DNA from: DATBGZ01 sp036557785
Lineage (GTDB): Bacteria; Actinomycetota; Actinomycetes; Mycobacteriales; Micromonosporaceae
DNA length: 64,000 nt
Direction of reading: 5' to 3'
NCBI GenBank assembly: GCA_036557785.1
Contig: DATBGZ010000037.1
Span: 1 to 64,000, forward strand
Part shown: positions 51,537 through 61,423 of the stretch, piece after piece
How the letters are laid out: the number at the start of each line of letters is the position of its first letter
Position numbering within the stretch: position 1 is the stretch's first letter
Made by a program: the position numbers and the translations under genes
The notes under the pieces: generated by a model
What the model saw: the letters and a program-made list of their open reading frames with translations, nothing else
What the model was told of the DNA's origin: nothing
Database searches by the model: none

Positions 51537-53038
51537 GCGCCATGGCCGCGCTGCCCCCTGATGGCGTGGCGGCGCAATCGATCCTCGACGAGATCGCCGC
51601 GATGCGGGCCGCCGACCATCCCACGCACGGCGGCCGCCTCTTCGCCTATGTCTACGACCCGGGCCTGGCCGATCTCGACGCGCTCACCGCAGCCGCCCAT
51701 GCCCTCGCCTCCCCGGTCAACGGCCTCGACCCGACCGCCTTCCCGTCCCTGCTCACCATGGAGAACGCCCTCGTCGGCGCGGCCTCGACTCTGCTCGGCG
51801 GGGGCCGTGAGTCCACTGTGGTCGGTAACCTCACCAGCGGCGGAACCGAGTCGCTCATCCTCGCGTTGAAGAGCGCCCGCGACGCTCACGCGGACGTGCC
51901 GGACCCGACGCTCGTGCTGCCCGGCACGGCACACCCCTCGTTCTTCAAGGCCGCGCAGTACCTGCGGGTGCGGCCGGTGGTGGTGCCGATCTCGGCGGCG
52001 ACGCTGCGACCGTCGGTATCACAGATCGAGGCCGCTATCACCGACAACACCGTACTGGTCGCCTGTTCGGCGCCCGCGTATCCGTACGGGCTCGTGGATC
52101 CGGTGGCGCAGATCGCTGCCGTGGCGGCCTCGCGGGCGGTGCGCTGCCACGTGGACGCGTGCTTTGGCGGCTGGACCCTGCCGTACCTGCGCCGGCTCGG
52201 GATCGACGTGCCACCGTTCGACTTCTCGGTGCCAGGCGTGAGCTCGATCTCGGTGGACCTGCACAAGTACGCCTACGCCCCCAAGGGAGTCTCGGTACTG
52301 CTGCACCGATCCGACGACCTGCGGGCGCCACAGTACTTCGCCTATGCCGGATGGCCCGGATATACGGTGGTGAACCCGACGATCACGTCGACCCGGTCGG
52401 GTGGGCCGATCGCCGCGGCGTACGCGACGCTGCGCCACCTCGGCGACTCCGGTTACCTACGCCTGGCGTCACTGACGTGGCAGGCCGTCCGGACGCTCGC
52501 CGGAGCGATCTCCACTGTGGATGGTCTACGGCTGGTGGCCGAGCCCGAGTCCACTGTGGTCTCGTTCACCTCGTCCGATGAGGGCCTGGACCTGTTCGTC
52601 CTCGCCGACGAGCTCGCGTCGCGCGGCTGGCACACCCAACCTCAGCTCGCGCTGCCGCCGGGCAGTGCCGCGGCGCCGGAGGGGCTCGCCCGGTCGATCC
52701 ACATGACCGTGACCGCATCCGTGGCGGGGCAACTGCGCTCGTTCGAAGCTGACCTGACCGCGGCGGTGAGCGCGGCCCGGGCGCAGGGACCGCTCGTTGT
52801 CGACGCGTCGTTGCGGGAGCTCGCGGCCGCGTTGACCCCCGAGCAGCTCACGCTCGACACGGTCGCCGCCTTGGCCGTAGGTCTCGGCTTCGCGCTGGAA
52901 GCGACCCCGGGGGCAGCGACGCCGCTGCCGGCCCGCCGCGCGGGCATCAACGCCCTCGTCGAGGCAGCCGCCCCACCGGTTCGCGAGGCCCTGTTCAGCG
53001 CGTTCCTGCGCCTGCTGCAGCGACCCACATACGCCTGA
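51533..53038 (+). CDS. PLP-dependent decarboxylase / sphingosine-phosphate-lyase-like protein
   Basis: 501 residues. Group II decarboxylase fold: NLTSGGTESLILALKSAR, VDACFGGWTLP (D208) and PLP lysine K245 in SVDLHKYAYAPKG. The resemblance is to the sphingosine-1-phosphate lyase/mfnA-like subgroup. Roughly 100 extra C-terminal residues (from about 400) are not part of the core. Overlap with the GPH transporter gene suggests the pair import and cleave the same kind of compound, which is an inference. Two CCACTGTGG sites lie only 30 bp apart in it, plus one near the start. Confidence 0.83.
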   Translation: MSAMAALPPDGVAAQSILDEIAAMRAADHPTHGGRLFAYVYDPGLADLDALTAAAHALASPVNGLDPTAFPSLLTMENALVGAASTLLGGGRESTVVGNLTSGGTESLILALKSARDAHADVPDPTLVLPGTAHPSFFKAAQYLRVRPVVVPISAATLRPSVSQIEAAITDNTVLVACSAPAYPYGLVDPVAQIAAVAASRAVRCHVDACFGGWTLPYLRRLGIDVPPFDFSVPGVSSISVDLHKYAYAPKGVSVLLHRSDDLRAPQYFAYAGWPGYTVVNPTITSTRSGGPIAAAYATLRHLGDSGYLRLASLTWQAVRTLAGAISTVDGLRLVAEPESTVVSFTSSDEGLDLFVLADELASRGWHTQPQLALPPGSAAAPEGLARSIHMTVTASVAGQLRSFEADLTAAVSAARAQGPLVVDASLRELAAALTPEQLTLDTVAALAVGLGFALEATPGAATPLPARRAGINALVEAAAPPVREALFSAFLRLLQRPTYA

Positions 53039-53137
53039 GCGAGCGGCGCCCGGTCCTTATCGACCGGGCCGGGTTGCGGATTTGCCGTTGCATGTGCACC
53101 AGCGCCACCCGGAGATCTTCGGGACAGATCGCCGGGT

Positions 53138-53153
53138 AGCGCGCATGCGCGCT
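53138..53153. promoter_or_regulatory. perfect 16-bp palindrome upstream of adnA
   Basis: AGCGCGCATGCGCGCT is self-complementary throughout, about 100 bp before the adnA start, followed by a partial copy GGCGCGCAT. Operator or local hairpin; no family is assigned. Confidence 0.4.
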
Positions 53154-53251
53154 GGCGCGCATCTGAGCCACCCGGTTCAGTGGCAGCGCGGTCCGCGGTG
53201 GGCGGCGCGGCGTTGCCTGGGTTTGTCGGTCGAGCGTGGTTGCATGGGCCG

Positions 53252-56200
53252 GTGAGCGCGAGCCAGGCTGCCGCGGCGCGGGCCCGGCTGCCCCGGTACC
53301 GGTTGGTGCGGGCGCGGCCGGGGCCGGCGCGGCCATCGCCGATGCTCGACGCCACGCAACAGGCCGTCGTCGCCCACGCGGTCGGCCCATTGCTCGTCGT
53401 CGGCGGGCCGGGGACCGGCAAGACCACGGCTCTGGTTGAGGCGGTCGCCGCACGGGTGGCCGAGGGCGTCGATCCCACGCGGATCCTCGTCCTCACCTTC
53501 GGCCGCAGGGCATCGGCTGCCCTGCGCGATCGCATCGAAGCTCGCATCGGCGCCGGTTCGGCGCGCTCGACGATGGCCGAGCCGGTTGTGCGGACGTTCC
53601 CGGCGTACGCCTTCGGGTTGCTGCGCCTCGCCGCGGCTCAACGGGGCGAGCCCGCCCCCCGGCTGCTCACCGGTGCCGAACAGGACTCCGTGATCCGGGA
53701 GCTGCTCGGCGCCCCCGGGGCCGCTGCGCGCTGGCCAGCCGGGCTGCACAAGGCCGTACGGACGCGGGCGTTCGCCGCGCAGTTGCGCGACCTGCTGCTG
53801 CGGGCCGCGGAGCGAGGCATCGGCCCACGCGGCCTTGCCGAGCTTGGTCGCCAGCACCACCGCGCCGACTGGGTCGCGGCCGCCGACTTCCTGGCCGAGT
53901 ACCAGAACGTGCTGGCGCTGCGCGACGCCACCACACGCGGCAGCGTCGCGTACGACCAGGCTGAGCTGGTCCGGGCGGCCACGCGCCTGCTGGAGGACGA
54001 CCCGGAGTTGCTCGCCACCGAGCGGGCCCGGAGCCGCTACGTCTACGTCGACGAGCTCGCCGACACCGACCCGGCCCAGCTCGATCTGCTCCAGCTCGTC
54101 GCGGGTGGGGGGACGCACATCGTCGGCCTCGCCGACCCCGACTCGGCCACGTTCGCGTTCCGTGGCGGTGATCCGACCGGCGTGCGCGAGTTCACCGAGC
54201 GCTTCCGCAGACTCGACGGCGGGCCGGCACCGCAGGTCGTCCTCGACACGTCCTATCGGTCCACTGTGGAGCTCGTTGAGGCGACCCGGCGAGTGGCGGC
54301 ACGGTTGACCGGCCGGGTGGACCACCGGGCGCTGCGGGTCGACGCGAGCCATCCGGGGGCCGAGCCGACCCCATCCACAGTAGACGTCTGTACCCTTCGG
54401 TCCGCGACGAGCGAATCGGCCTACATCGCGCAACGCCTCCGCGAGGCGCACCTGCACGAGGGCATTGCCTGGTCGCGGATGGCGGTTGTGGTCCGGTCGT
54501 TGCGCAACCACCATGGTGCCTTGCGCCGCGCGTTGACCCAGGCCGGCGTGCCGGTCACTACGGGCGCGGAGGATACCGCCCTAGCCACCCAGCCCGCGAT
54601 CGCGCCACTGCTCATGGTGATCCGGTGTGCCCTCGGCATGGCCACCCTGGACGAAGGGACCGCCGTCGACCTGCTGCACTCCTCGCTGGGTGGCGCGGAT
54701 CCGTTCGGCGAACGCCGGCTGCGCCAAGCCCTGCGCGCCATCGACCCGTCCCGCACATCGGGAGAGCTTCTGGTCGAGGCGCTCCGCGAACCGGGCCGTC
54801 TCTCCCTTGTGGACCAGCGCTGGGTCCGCCCGGCTCTGGCCGTCGCCGGGTTGTTGCGGGCCGCACGCGCGGCCGCGGCCCGACCGGCGGCGACCGCCGA
54901 GGATGTGTTGTGGGAGGTCTGGCGCAGCAGCGGTCTGGCCGAGCGCTGGGCGGCCGCGAGCGCCCAAGGCGGGCGTCGGGGCGCCACTGCCGACCGTGAC
55001 CTCGACGCGGTGCTCGTGCTCTTCGACGCGGCGGCGCGGTTCACCGACCGGCTGCCAGGAGCGCGCATCGAGCTGTTCCTCGACTCCCTCGCCGAGCAGC
55101 AACTCCCGACCGACACGCTCGCACCGGCGGCCGAGCGTGGTGAGGCGGTGCGGCTGCTCACCGCGCACGCTGCCAAAGGGTTGGAGTGGGACGTCGTCGC
55201 CGTCGCCGGCGTGCAGGAGGGCGTCTGGCCGGATCTGCGGTTGCGGGGCAGCGTGCTCGGCTCCGAGCGTCTGGTCGACGTGGTCGCCCAACGCGAGCTG
55301 CCCGAGGGGCGGGTGAGCGTGGCGGCCCAGGTCAGCGAGGTACTGCAGGAGGAGCGACGGTTGTTCTACGTCGCGGTGACCCGGGCGCGCCGCCATCTCG
55401 TCGTGACGGCGGTCGATCCCAGCGGGACCGGCTCCGGTGGCGACGAGCAGCCCAGTCGGTTCCTCACAGAGCTGGTCCAGACCGTTCGGTCCGAGCCGGA
55501 ACCCTCGCACTTCGCGGTTGCGGGGCCAGCGGTGGCCCGCGACGAGCTCGACGACGCTGAGGTCGCGCTCGCCGTGCCGGCGGGCCTGCTGCGACGACCG
55601 CTCACGCTGCCGGCACTCGTCGCCGAGTTGCGCCTGATCGTCACCGATACGGACAGCCCGCAACCGCTGCGCCGAGCCGCCGCGACCCAGCTCGCCCGGC
55701 TCGCCGTCGCGAAGGTGCCGGGCGCCGATCCCGAGGACTGGTGGGGGATCCGGTCGCTCTCGGACGATGGTCCGCTCGTCGCGGAGGCTGAGCCCGTGCG
55801 GGTCTCACCATCCACTGTGGAGAGCTCGCTGCGGTGCGGGCTCAAGTGGCTGCTGGAGCGCCACGGCGGAAGCAACCCGCCGACGTCGAAGCAGGGCGTC
55901 GGAAACCTCGTGCACGCCGCGGCGATGCTGTTCGCCGACGCGACCGTGGGACAGGCGGCACAGGCCGTCCGATCCTATGTGGATGAGCGCTTCCACCTCA
56001 TCGAGCTCGAGGCGCGCTGGCTGCGTCAGAAGGAGCGCGACCGCGCCGAACGGATGGTCGAGAAGCTGCTCACCTGGCTCGCCGGCAATCCACGCGAGCA
56101 GGTGGCGGTGGAGCGGGACTTCGACGTGCGGCTCGGCCCGGACGACACCTCGGCGGGTCGTGCCGTGCAGATCAAGGGCCGGGTGGACCGGCTCGAACGC

Positions 56201-56572
56201 GATGCCAAGGGTCGCCTGGTCGTGGTCGACCTCAAGACCGGGGCCAGCGCGCCGAGTGAGGCGGACGCGGCGCAGCATCCCCAGCTGGCCGCGTATCAGG
56301 TCTCGGTCGAGGCGGGTGGGTTCGGCCCTGGCGAGGAGTCGGGCGGCGCGGAGATCGTGGCGCTGGGTACCACGAGCGTGGGACCGGTCGTCCGCGGTCA
56401 GGACCCGCTGCAGGAGAGCGGGGATCCGGGCTGGGCGCACGCGTTGGTGCGCATGGCCGCGGCCACGATGGCGGCATCGACGTTCCGCGCTGTCGTGAAC
56501 GACTCGTGCGGGTACTGCGCGGTGCGCACGTCGTGCCCGCTGTCCGGCAAGGGAAGGCAAGTGCCGGCGTGA
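53252..56572 (+). CDS. adnA: AdnA-type helicase-nuclease subunit
   Basis: 1106 residues. UvrD-like motor: GGPGTGKTT (51-59) Walker A, then YVYVDELADTDPAQ, LDTSYRST, LTAHAAKGLEWDVVAVAGVQEG and YVAVTRARRHLVV. C-terminal RecB-type nuclease: GRVDRLERDAKGRLVVVDLKTG. AddB-like cysteines are LRCGLKW and SCGYCAVRTSC. With AdnB it forms the actinobacterial end-resecting motor-nuclease for double-strand break repair. Motif II reads DELAD where relatives have DEYQD, but helicase residues DE are kept. GTG 53252 is chosen; other in-frame starts lie 72 bp upstream and 90 bp downstream. Confidence 0.9.
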   Translation: MSASQAAAARARLPRYRLVRARPGPARPSPMLDATQQAVVAHAVGPLLVVGGPGTGKTTALVEAVAARVAEGVDPTRILVLTFGRRASAALRDRIEARIGAGSARSTMAEPVVRTFPAYAFGLLRLAAAQRGEPAPRLLTGAEQDSVIRELLGAPGAAARWPAGLHKAVRTRAFAAQLRDLLLRAAERGIGPRGLAELGRQHHRADWVAAADFLAEYQNVLALRDATTRGSVAYDQAELVRAATRLLEDDPELLATERARSRYVYVDELADTDPAQLDLLQLVAGGGTHIVGLADPDSATFAFRGGDPTGVREFTERFRRLDGGPAPQVVLDTSYRSTVELVEATRRVAARLTGRVDHRALRVDASHPGAEPTPSTVDVCTLRSATSESAYIAQRLREAHLHEGIAWSRMAVVVRSLRNHHGALRRALTQAGVPVTTGAEDTALATQPAIAPLLMVIRCALGMATLDEGTAVDLLHSSLGGADPFGERRLRQALRAIDPSRTSGELLVEALREPGRLSLVDQRWVRPALAVAGLLRAARAAAARPAATAEDVLWEVWRSSGLAERWAAASAQGGRRGATADRDLDAVLVLFDAAARFTDRLPGARIELFLDSLAEQQLPTDTLAPAAERGEAVRLLTAHAAKGLEWDVVAVAGVQEGVWPDLRLRGSVLGSERLVDVVAQRELPEGRVSVAAQVSEVLQEERRLFYVAVTRARRHLVVTAVDPSGTGSGGDEQPSRFLTELVQTVRSEPEPSHFAVAGPAVARDELDDAEVALAVPAGLLRRPLTLPALVAELRLIVTDTDSPQPLRRAAATQLARLAVAKVPGADPEDWWGIRSLSDDGPLVAEAEPVRVSPSTVESSLRCGLKWLLERHGGSNPPTSKQGVGNLVHAAAMLFADATVGQAAQAVRSYVDERFHLIELEARWLRQKERDRAERMVEKLLTWLAGNPREQVAVERDFDVRLGPDDTSAGRAVQIKGRVDRLERDAKGRLVVVDLKTGASAPSEADAAQHPQLAAYQVSVEAGGFGPGEESGGAEIVALGTTSVGPVVRGQDPLQESGDPGWAHALVRMAAATMAASTFRAVVNDSCGYCAVRTSCPLSGKGRQVPA

Positions 56573-59500
56573 GCCTGTCGATGGCCGGCCCCCGGTACGC
56601 GCCGCAGGAGATCCAGCGGCATCTTGGCCTGCGCTACGGGTTCACCGGCGAGCAACTCCGGGTGATCGGCGCGGCTCCGGACGAGCCGGTCCTCGTCGTC
56701 GCTGGCGCCGGCTCCGGGAAGACCGAGCTGATGGCACTGCGGGTGGTGTGGCTCGTCGCCAACGCGTACGTGCGCGCCGACCAGGTGCTCGGGCTCACCT
56801 TTACCCGCAAGGCGGCCGGCGAGCTCTCGCACCGGATCCGCCTCTATCTCGGCCGGGCCCGGCGCCTGGTCGGGTACGACCGCCAGCTCGACGGGGAGCC
56901 CACGGTCGCCACCTACCACTCGTTCGCGGCCCGGGTGGTGCGTGAGCACGGCATGCGGGCCGGCTTCGAGCCCACCGTACGGCTGCTCACCGAGGCCGCC
57001 TCCTGGCAGCTCGCCGACGTCGTGGTGCGCCAGCACGACAGCGCGGCGATGCGCAACTTCCCGCTCGCCCACCCGACCGCCACGGCCGCGGTGCTCGCCC
57101 TCGCCGGTGAGCTGGCGGAGCACCTGCGCGACCCCGACGACATCGAGAAGTTCACCCTCGGCCTGGTGGCCCGCGTCGAGGGCGTCAGCGGCGGTCGGCT
57201 CTACCGCGACGTGAAGGAGGTGCTGGCGCGCCAGCAGGCTCGCCTGGCGCTGCTGCCGCTGGTGCGCGAGTACGCCGAACGCAAGCGTCACGCGGAGGCG
57301 ATGGACTTCGGCGACCAGCTTGCCCGTGCCGCCGTCGTGGCGCGCGATCACCTCGAGGTGGCCGACGCGGAACGCGACCGGTTCCGCGTGGTGCTGCTCG
57401 ACGAGTACCAGGACACCTCGCAAGCGCAGGCGGAGCTGCTGCGCGCGCTGTTCGGTGGCGGGCATCCGGTGACCGCGGTTGGCGACCCATGCCAGTCAAT
57501 CTATGGCTGGCGGGGCGCGAGCGCCGGGACCCTGGAGCGGTTCCCGCGGTACTTCCCCCGCTCTGGCGGCGAGCCGGCCAGCCAAGCGCCACTGTCGACG
57601 AGTTTCCGCAACGCGCCGCAGATCCTCGAGGTGGCGAACCAGATCTCGGCCGACCTGCGCGCCGGGTCGGTACCGCCCGTGCTCCCGCTGACCGCGCACC
57701 CCGGCTACCAGGCGAGGTTCGGCGAGCCGCTCGTCCGGTGCGCCTACGCAGCGTCCTACGTGGACGAAGCCAGTTGGGTCGCGGACGAGGTCGCCGCGGC
57801 CTGGCACGACTGCGAGCGCGGGGGGTCGGCCACGCCGACCACGGCGGTTCTGGTGCGGGCCCGATCGCAGATCCCCCCGCTGGAGCGAGCGCTGCGCGAG
57901 CGTGGCCTGCCTGTCGAGGTCGTCGGCCTCGGGGGGTTGCTCGACACCCCGGAGGTCCGTGACGTCGTGAGCACGCTGCAGGTGCTCGCCGACCCGACCG
58001 CTGGCGCGTCGCTGTTGCGGCTGCTCACCGGAGCCCGGTGGCGCATCGGCCCGCGCGACCTCGTCACGCTCTACCGCCGGGCCCGGGCACTGGCGCTGGC
58101 CCGGCGGCCCAGCGACGAGAGCCAACCCGCGCAGGTCGCCCTGCCCGGCCTCGGCCCCGCCGACGAACCGGATCTCGGCGGGGAGCGGCTCGACGACGCG
58201 ACCCTCGCCGAGGCGCTCGACGACCTCGGTCCGGCCGGACTGTACTCTGTGGACGGTCACCGGCGGCTGTCTCTGTTCCGGGACGAGCTGCGCGACCTTC
58301 GCCGGCGCATGGACCAGTCGCTGCCGGACCTGGTCGCCGACATCGCGGCGACGATCGGCCTCGATGTTGAGGTCGCCGCGCGGCCGGCCGGCCAGCAGTC
58401 CGGCACGGGCAGTCCCGGCGGGCTGGCGCGAGTCCACCTGGACGCGCTGGGCGACGTGGCCGCGCGTTTCGCCGAGGAGTCCGAAGGCGGCACGCTCTCG
58501 GCGTTCCTCGCGTACCTGGCGGCGGCCGAGGAGGAGGAACGGGGGTTGACGCCCGGCGACGTCGAGGTACTCGATGGCGCGGTGCAGATCCTGACCGTGC
58601 ACGCGGCGAAGGGCCTGGAGTGGGACGTGGTGGCGGTGACCGGGCTCTGCGCCGATGCCTTCCCGGCCCAGCCCAAGTCGAGCGACCACTGGCTCAAGGG
58701 CATTGGTGTGCTTCCCTTCCCCCTGCGGGGCGACTCGGCGGGCCTGCCGGCGCTGGGGATCGACGGGGCGACCGACGCCAAGGCCGTGCAGACCGCGGTG
58801 GCGCGCTTCGACGAGGCGTGGCGGGAACATCAGGAGCGCGAGGAGCGTCGCCTGGCCTATGTCGCGGTGACCCGCCCGCGGCACTTGCTGCTCTGCTCGG
58901 GGTTCCGCTGGGGGGCCGGTCTGACGAGGCCTCGAGACCCGTCCATCTTCCTCGATGAGATCGCGGTCGTCTGCCGGCGCGGCGCTGGCGCGGTGCGGCT
59001 CTGGGCTGCGCCGTTGGCCCCGGACGAGTCCAACCCCACCCTCGCCGAGGAGGTATCGGCCGGGTGGCCGGAGGATCCCATCGGTGCGCGGCGAGCGGCC
59101 GTGGAGTCGGGTGTCGCGATGGTGCGCGAGGCCATGGCCGACCCGGTCGGAGGTGAGGTGGACGACCGTGGCGCGGCGGAGGTGGCGCGACAGGCGGCAG
59201 CGTGGGCGAAGCAGGCCCGGCTGCTGCTCGAGGAGCGCGACCGCCAGCGGACCGGCGCCACCATCGACGTCGCCCTGCCCGAGCACCTGTCGGTGTCACA
59301 GCTCGTGGCACTGCGCCGTGATCCGCAGCGGTTGGCCCGACGCCTGCGCCGGCCACTGCCTGAGGCGCCGGACGTGCACGCGCGCCGGGGCACTGCGTTC
59401 CACCTGTGGCTCGAGCGCCGCTTCGGCGGCGAGGCCCTGCTCGACCTGGCGGATCTGCCCGGGGCAGGCGATGACGGCGCCGCGCCCGACTCCGACCTCG

Positions 59501-59877
59501 AAGCGCTGCAGCAGTCGTTTCTCGCCAGCGGTTGGGCCGATCGCAGCCCGTACCGGGTCGAGGTGCCGTTCGCGACCGTAGTGGCGGCAGTGGTCGTGCG
59601 GGGGCGCATGGATGCGGTCTTCACGGTGCCCGGCCGGCCGGACCACTACGACGTCATCGACTGGAAGACAGGAGCCAAGCCGGCCGGTGCGGAGGCGGCC
59701 GCGGCCGCGGTGCAGCTCGCCGCCTACCGGCTCGCGTGGGCAGAGCTGGCGGGCGTGCCGGTGACCCAGGTCAGCGCCGGCTTCCATTACGTCCGCTCGG
59801 GCGAGACCGTACGTCCGGCGGATCTGCTCGATGCGGGCGGAATCGCCGCGTTGATCGCGGGGGTCCGCACGCCCTGA
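56569..59877 (+). CDS. adnB: AdnB-type helicase-nuclease subunit
   Basis: 1102 residues. Complete UvrD-type motor: AGAGSGKT (45-52), LTFTRKAAGELSHRI, LLDEYQDTSQAQ, VGDPCQSIYGWRGASAG, LSTSFRNA, VHAAKGLEWDVVAVTGL and YVAVTRPRHLLL. C-terminal nuclease with HARRGTAFHLWLE, GRMDAVF and DVIDWKTG catalytic residues. GTG 56569 overlaps adnA by 4 bp, so subunits are made together. In mycobacteria AdnB is the leading motor of the heterodimer. Confidence 0.92.
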   Translation: MSLSMAGPRYAPQEIQRHLGLRYGFTGEQLRVIGAAPDEPVLVVAGAGSGKTELMALRVVWLVANAYVRADQVLGLTFTRKAAGELSHRIRLYLGRARRLVGYDRQLDGEPTVATYHSFAARVVREHGMRAGFEPTVRLLTEAASWQLADVVVRQHDSAAMRNFPLAHPTATAAVLALAGELAEHLRDPDDIEKFTLGLVARVEGVSGGRLYRDVKEVLARQQARLALLPLVREYAERKRHAEAMDFGDQLARAAVVARDHLEVADAERDRFRVVLLDEYQDTSQAQAELLRALFGGGHPVTAVGDPCQSIYGWRGASAGTLERFPRYFPRSGGEPASQAPLSTSFRNAPQILEVANQISADLRAGSVPPVLPLTAHPGYQARFGEPLVRCAYAASYVDEASWVADEVAAAWHDCERGGSATPTTAVLVRARSQIPPLERALRERGLPVEVVGLGGLLDTPEVRDVVSTLQVLADPTAGASLLRLLTGARWRIGPRDLVTLYRRARALALARRPSDESQPAQVALPGLGPADEPDLGGERLDDATLAEALDDLGPAGLYSVDGHRRLSLFRDELRDLRRRMDQSLPDLVADIAATIGLDVEVAARPAGQQSGTGSPGGLARVHLDALGDVAARFAEESEGGTLSAFLAYLAAAEEEERGLTPGDVEVLDGAVQILTVHAAKGLEWDVVAVTGLCADAFPAQPKSSDHWLKGIGVLPFPLRGDSAGLPALGIDGATDAKAVQTAVARFDEAWREHQEREERRLAYVAVTRPRHLLLCSGFRWGAGLTRPRDPSIFLDEIAVVCRRGAGAVRLWAAPLAPDESNPTLAEEVSAGWPEDPIGARRAAVESGVAMVREAMADPVGGEVDDRGAAEVARQAAAWAKQARLLLEERDRQRTGATIDVALPEHLSVSQLVALRRDPQRLARRLRRPLPEAPDVHARRGTAFHLWLERRFGGEALLDLADLPGAGDDGAAPDSDLEALQQSFLASGWADRSPYRVEVPFATVVAAVVVRGRMDAVFTVPGRPDHYDVIDWKTGAKPAGAEAAAAAVQLAAYRLAWAELAGVPVTQVSAGFHYVRSGETVRPADLLDAGGIAALIAGVRTP

Positions 59878-59882
59878 TGATG

Positions 59883-59912
59883 TGGCCCCGAACTCCAGAG
59901 AGTTCGGGGCCA
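59883..59912. terminator. strong hairpin between convergent adnB and the LPxTG gene
   Basis: Perfect 13-bp arms TGGCCCCGAACTC (59883-59895) and GAGTTCGGGGCCA (59900-59912) around the loop CAGA. It lies 6 bp after the adnB stop and 27 bp from the convergent stop at 59939. Likely a bidirectional terminator, although neither side has a U-tract. Confidence 0.8.
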
Positions 59913-59938
59913 CCGTTACCGCTTGTCGGGCGTCGGGG

Positions 59939-61045
59939 TCAGCCGCCCGTGGCCGACCGGCGCCGCCGCATGAGCAGAAGTGACGCCAGGAGCGCAACGC
60001 CTGCCGCTACGAGAACGCCGCCGCCGACGAGCATGCCAGTCACGTTCGAGCCTGTCTTCGGCAGATCGGTTGTGGTCGGGGTTGGCGTCGCAGTCCGGGG
60101 TGGCGCACACTTCGCCGCATCAGGCGCCCACGACACAGTCTGGGTTCCGCTGCCGTCTACCGGCGTGTACGTGACCTGGAGGCCGGAGGTACCCGGGAAG
60201 GTATACGTCTTCGTTTCGCCCCGTCCAGCGGTCAGTGTTACTGGCGAGCCGACGTTCGGCGTATAGGTAACGCTGACGTTCTCCTGCTTGCCGTCCGCGG
60301 GGTTGGTGAGCGTAACCACGATGCCGTCGCAGGTTGACTCGATCGTTCCGGATGGCGCGCCGCAATACTGCGGTTTGCTATACGTATGATCGCCGATCTT
60401 GGAGCCGTCAGCGTACGCGCTCAGGGGCGCCGCTGTGGCCGGCACCGTCAGCGAAAAGTCCGTCATCTTGGTGCCGGAATCCTGCACGCTGGTGTCGCTG
60501 AGGACCACCTTGAAGAGCTGAGCCACGTTGCTGTGGAACGTGACCGTGATCTGGTCGCAGGTATCCTCGAAATTCACGGTCGGAGCCGCGGGGGTCTCAC
60601 AGTTACTGGGTCCAGTGCCCTTCGCATATGAGTCCGACTTCGTGACATACCCGCCGCCGGTCTCCGCGCTGTACCAGTACAGCGTCACATCGAGCCTGAG
60701 CTTCTGTCCGGGCAGCACGGTGATGGGGGTGGTCTGCGTCACCGCGTACGTGTCCTGGTTCGCCGGGATGTGGTACCTGGTGGTATTGATCCCGAGTTCT
60801 GCCTGGGTCGGCGCTGTCCCGCTCGGGTTGGTCAGCGTCGCCTTTGGTACGATCTGCACCCATTCGTGTGATTGGTTGATGTGGCTGTAGATCGTGAACG
60901 TGATCGTCGGGTTGCCGTTAACGCACGAACCTTCGGCGACCACGGTGCTGAAGTGGGCGCTCGCCGGCGTGGCGACGACGAAGACCCCGACAATGCCGGC
61001 GGCGACGGCCGCGAGGAGAACGCCCGTTCGGCGTAGTCGATTCAC
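59939..61045 (-). CDS. LPxTG-type cell-wall surface protein
   Basis: 368 residues. Signal peptide (RTGVLLAAVAAGIVGVFVVATPASA, cleaved after ASA), then two or three beta-rich extracellular segments with paired cysteines (SNCETP, EDTCDQITVTF, ESTCDGIVVTL). A Thr/Pro stretch PTPTTTD precedes the sorting signal LPKTG (residues 328-332), a membrane span and MRRRRSATGG. GTG 61045 follows AGGAGCAAGC. No sortase gene lies in the window. Base composition looks less GC-rich than the neighbours. The function is unknown; adhesion or surface coating is possible. Confidence 0.88.
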   Translation of the reverse strand: MNRLRRTGVLLAAVAAGIVGVFVVATPASAHFSTVVAEGSCVNGNPTITFTIYSHINQSHEWVQIVPKATLTNPSGTAPTQAELGINTTRYHIPANQDTYAVTQTTPITVLPGQKLRLDVTLYWYSAETGGGYVTKSDSYAKGTGPSNCETPAAPTVNFEDTCDQITVTFHSNVAQLFKVVLSDTSVQDSGTKMTDFSLTVPATAAPLSAYADGSKIGDHTYSKPQYCGAPSGTIESTCDGIVVTLTNPADGKQENVSVTYTPNVGSPVTLTAGRGETKTYTFPGTSGLQVTYTPVDGSGTQTVSWAPDAAKCAPPRTATPTPTTTDLPKTGSNVTGMLVGGGVLVAAGVALLASLLLMRRRRSATGG

Positions 61046-61423
61046 GCTTGCTCCTGAATGGGTCAGGCGACGGTATGGGGTGGTTGTTGGTGCAGTGACG
61101 TCGCAAGGGATGCTCGGCCAAAGCAACCTAGCGCATCTCCCAACACCGCGGGGTCATCGGTTCGGCCGGGTGCCAATCAGATACTTCGGCCCGTGCGAGT
61201 GGGGTCACTAAGTGCGAGTTCACCGCCCCGTTTGTCGTGGCTCCGACCGTTCAGTCCCCCGGCCCTTGCCCTGGTGTCAGATACCCGTCAGCGGGACGGA
61301 GCCGGAGTGTCTGTGCCGTTCGACCCGCGACGCGCCGTTGCGAACCTGCGAGGCGTGGACGGGCCATGGGGCGTGGACGGGCCATAGAGCTGACGCCGAC
61401 CTGCCAGCGCTAGCCTCACGGAT
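61046..61423. other. 378-bp divergent intergenic region with an 18-bp-period direct repeat
   Basis: Should hold the promoters of the LPxTG gene and of the M16 pair; none could be assigned with confidence. It contains the 15-bp sequence GCGTGGACGGGCCAT twice, at 61353-61367 and 61371-61385, just before the M16 gene. No coding sequence is seen. Confidence 0.5.
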
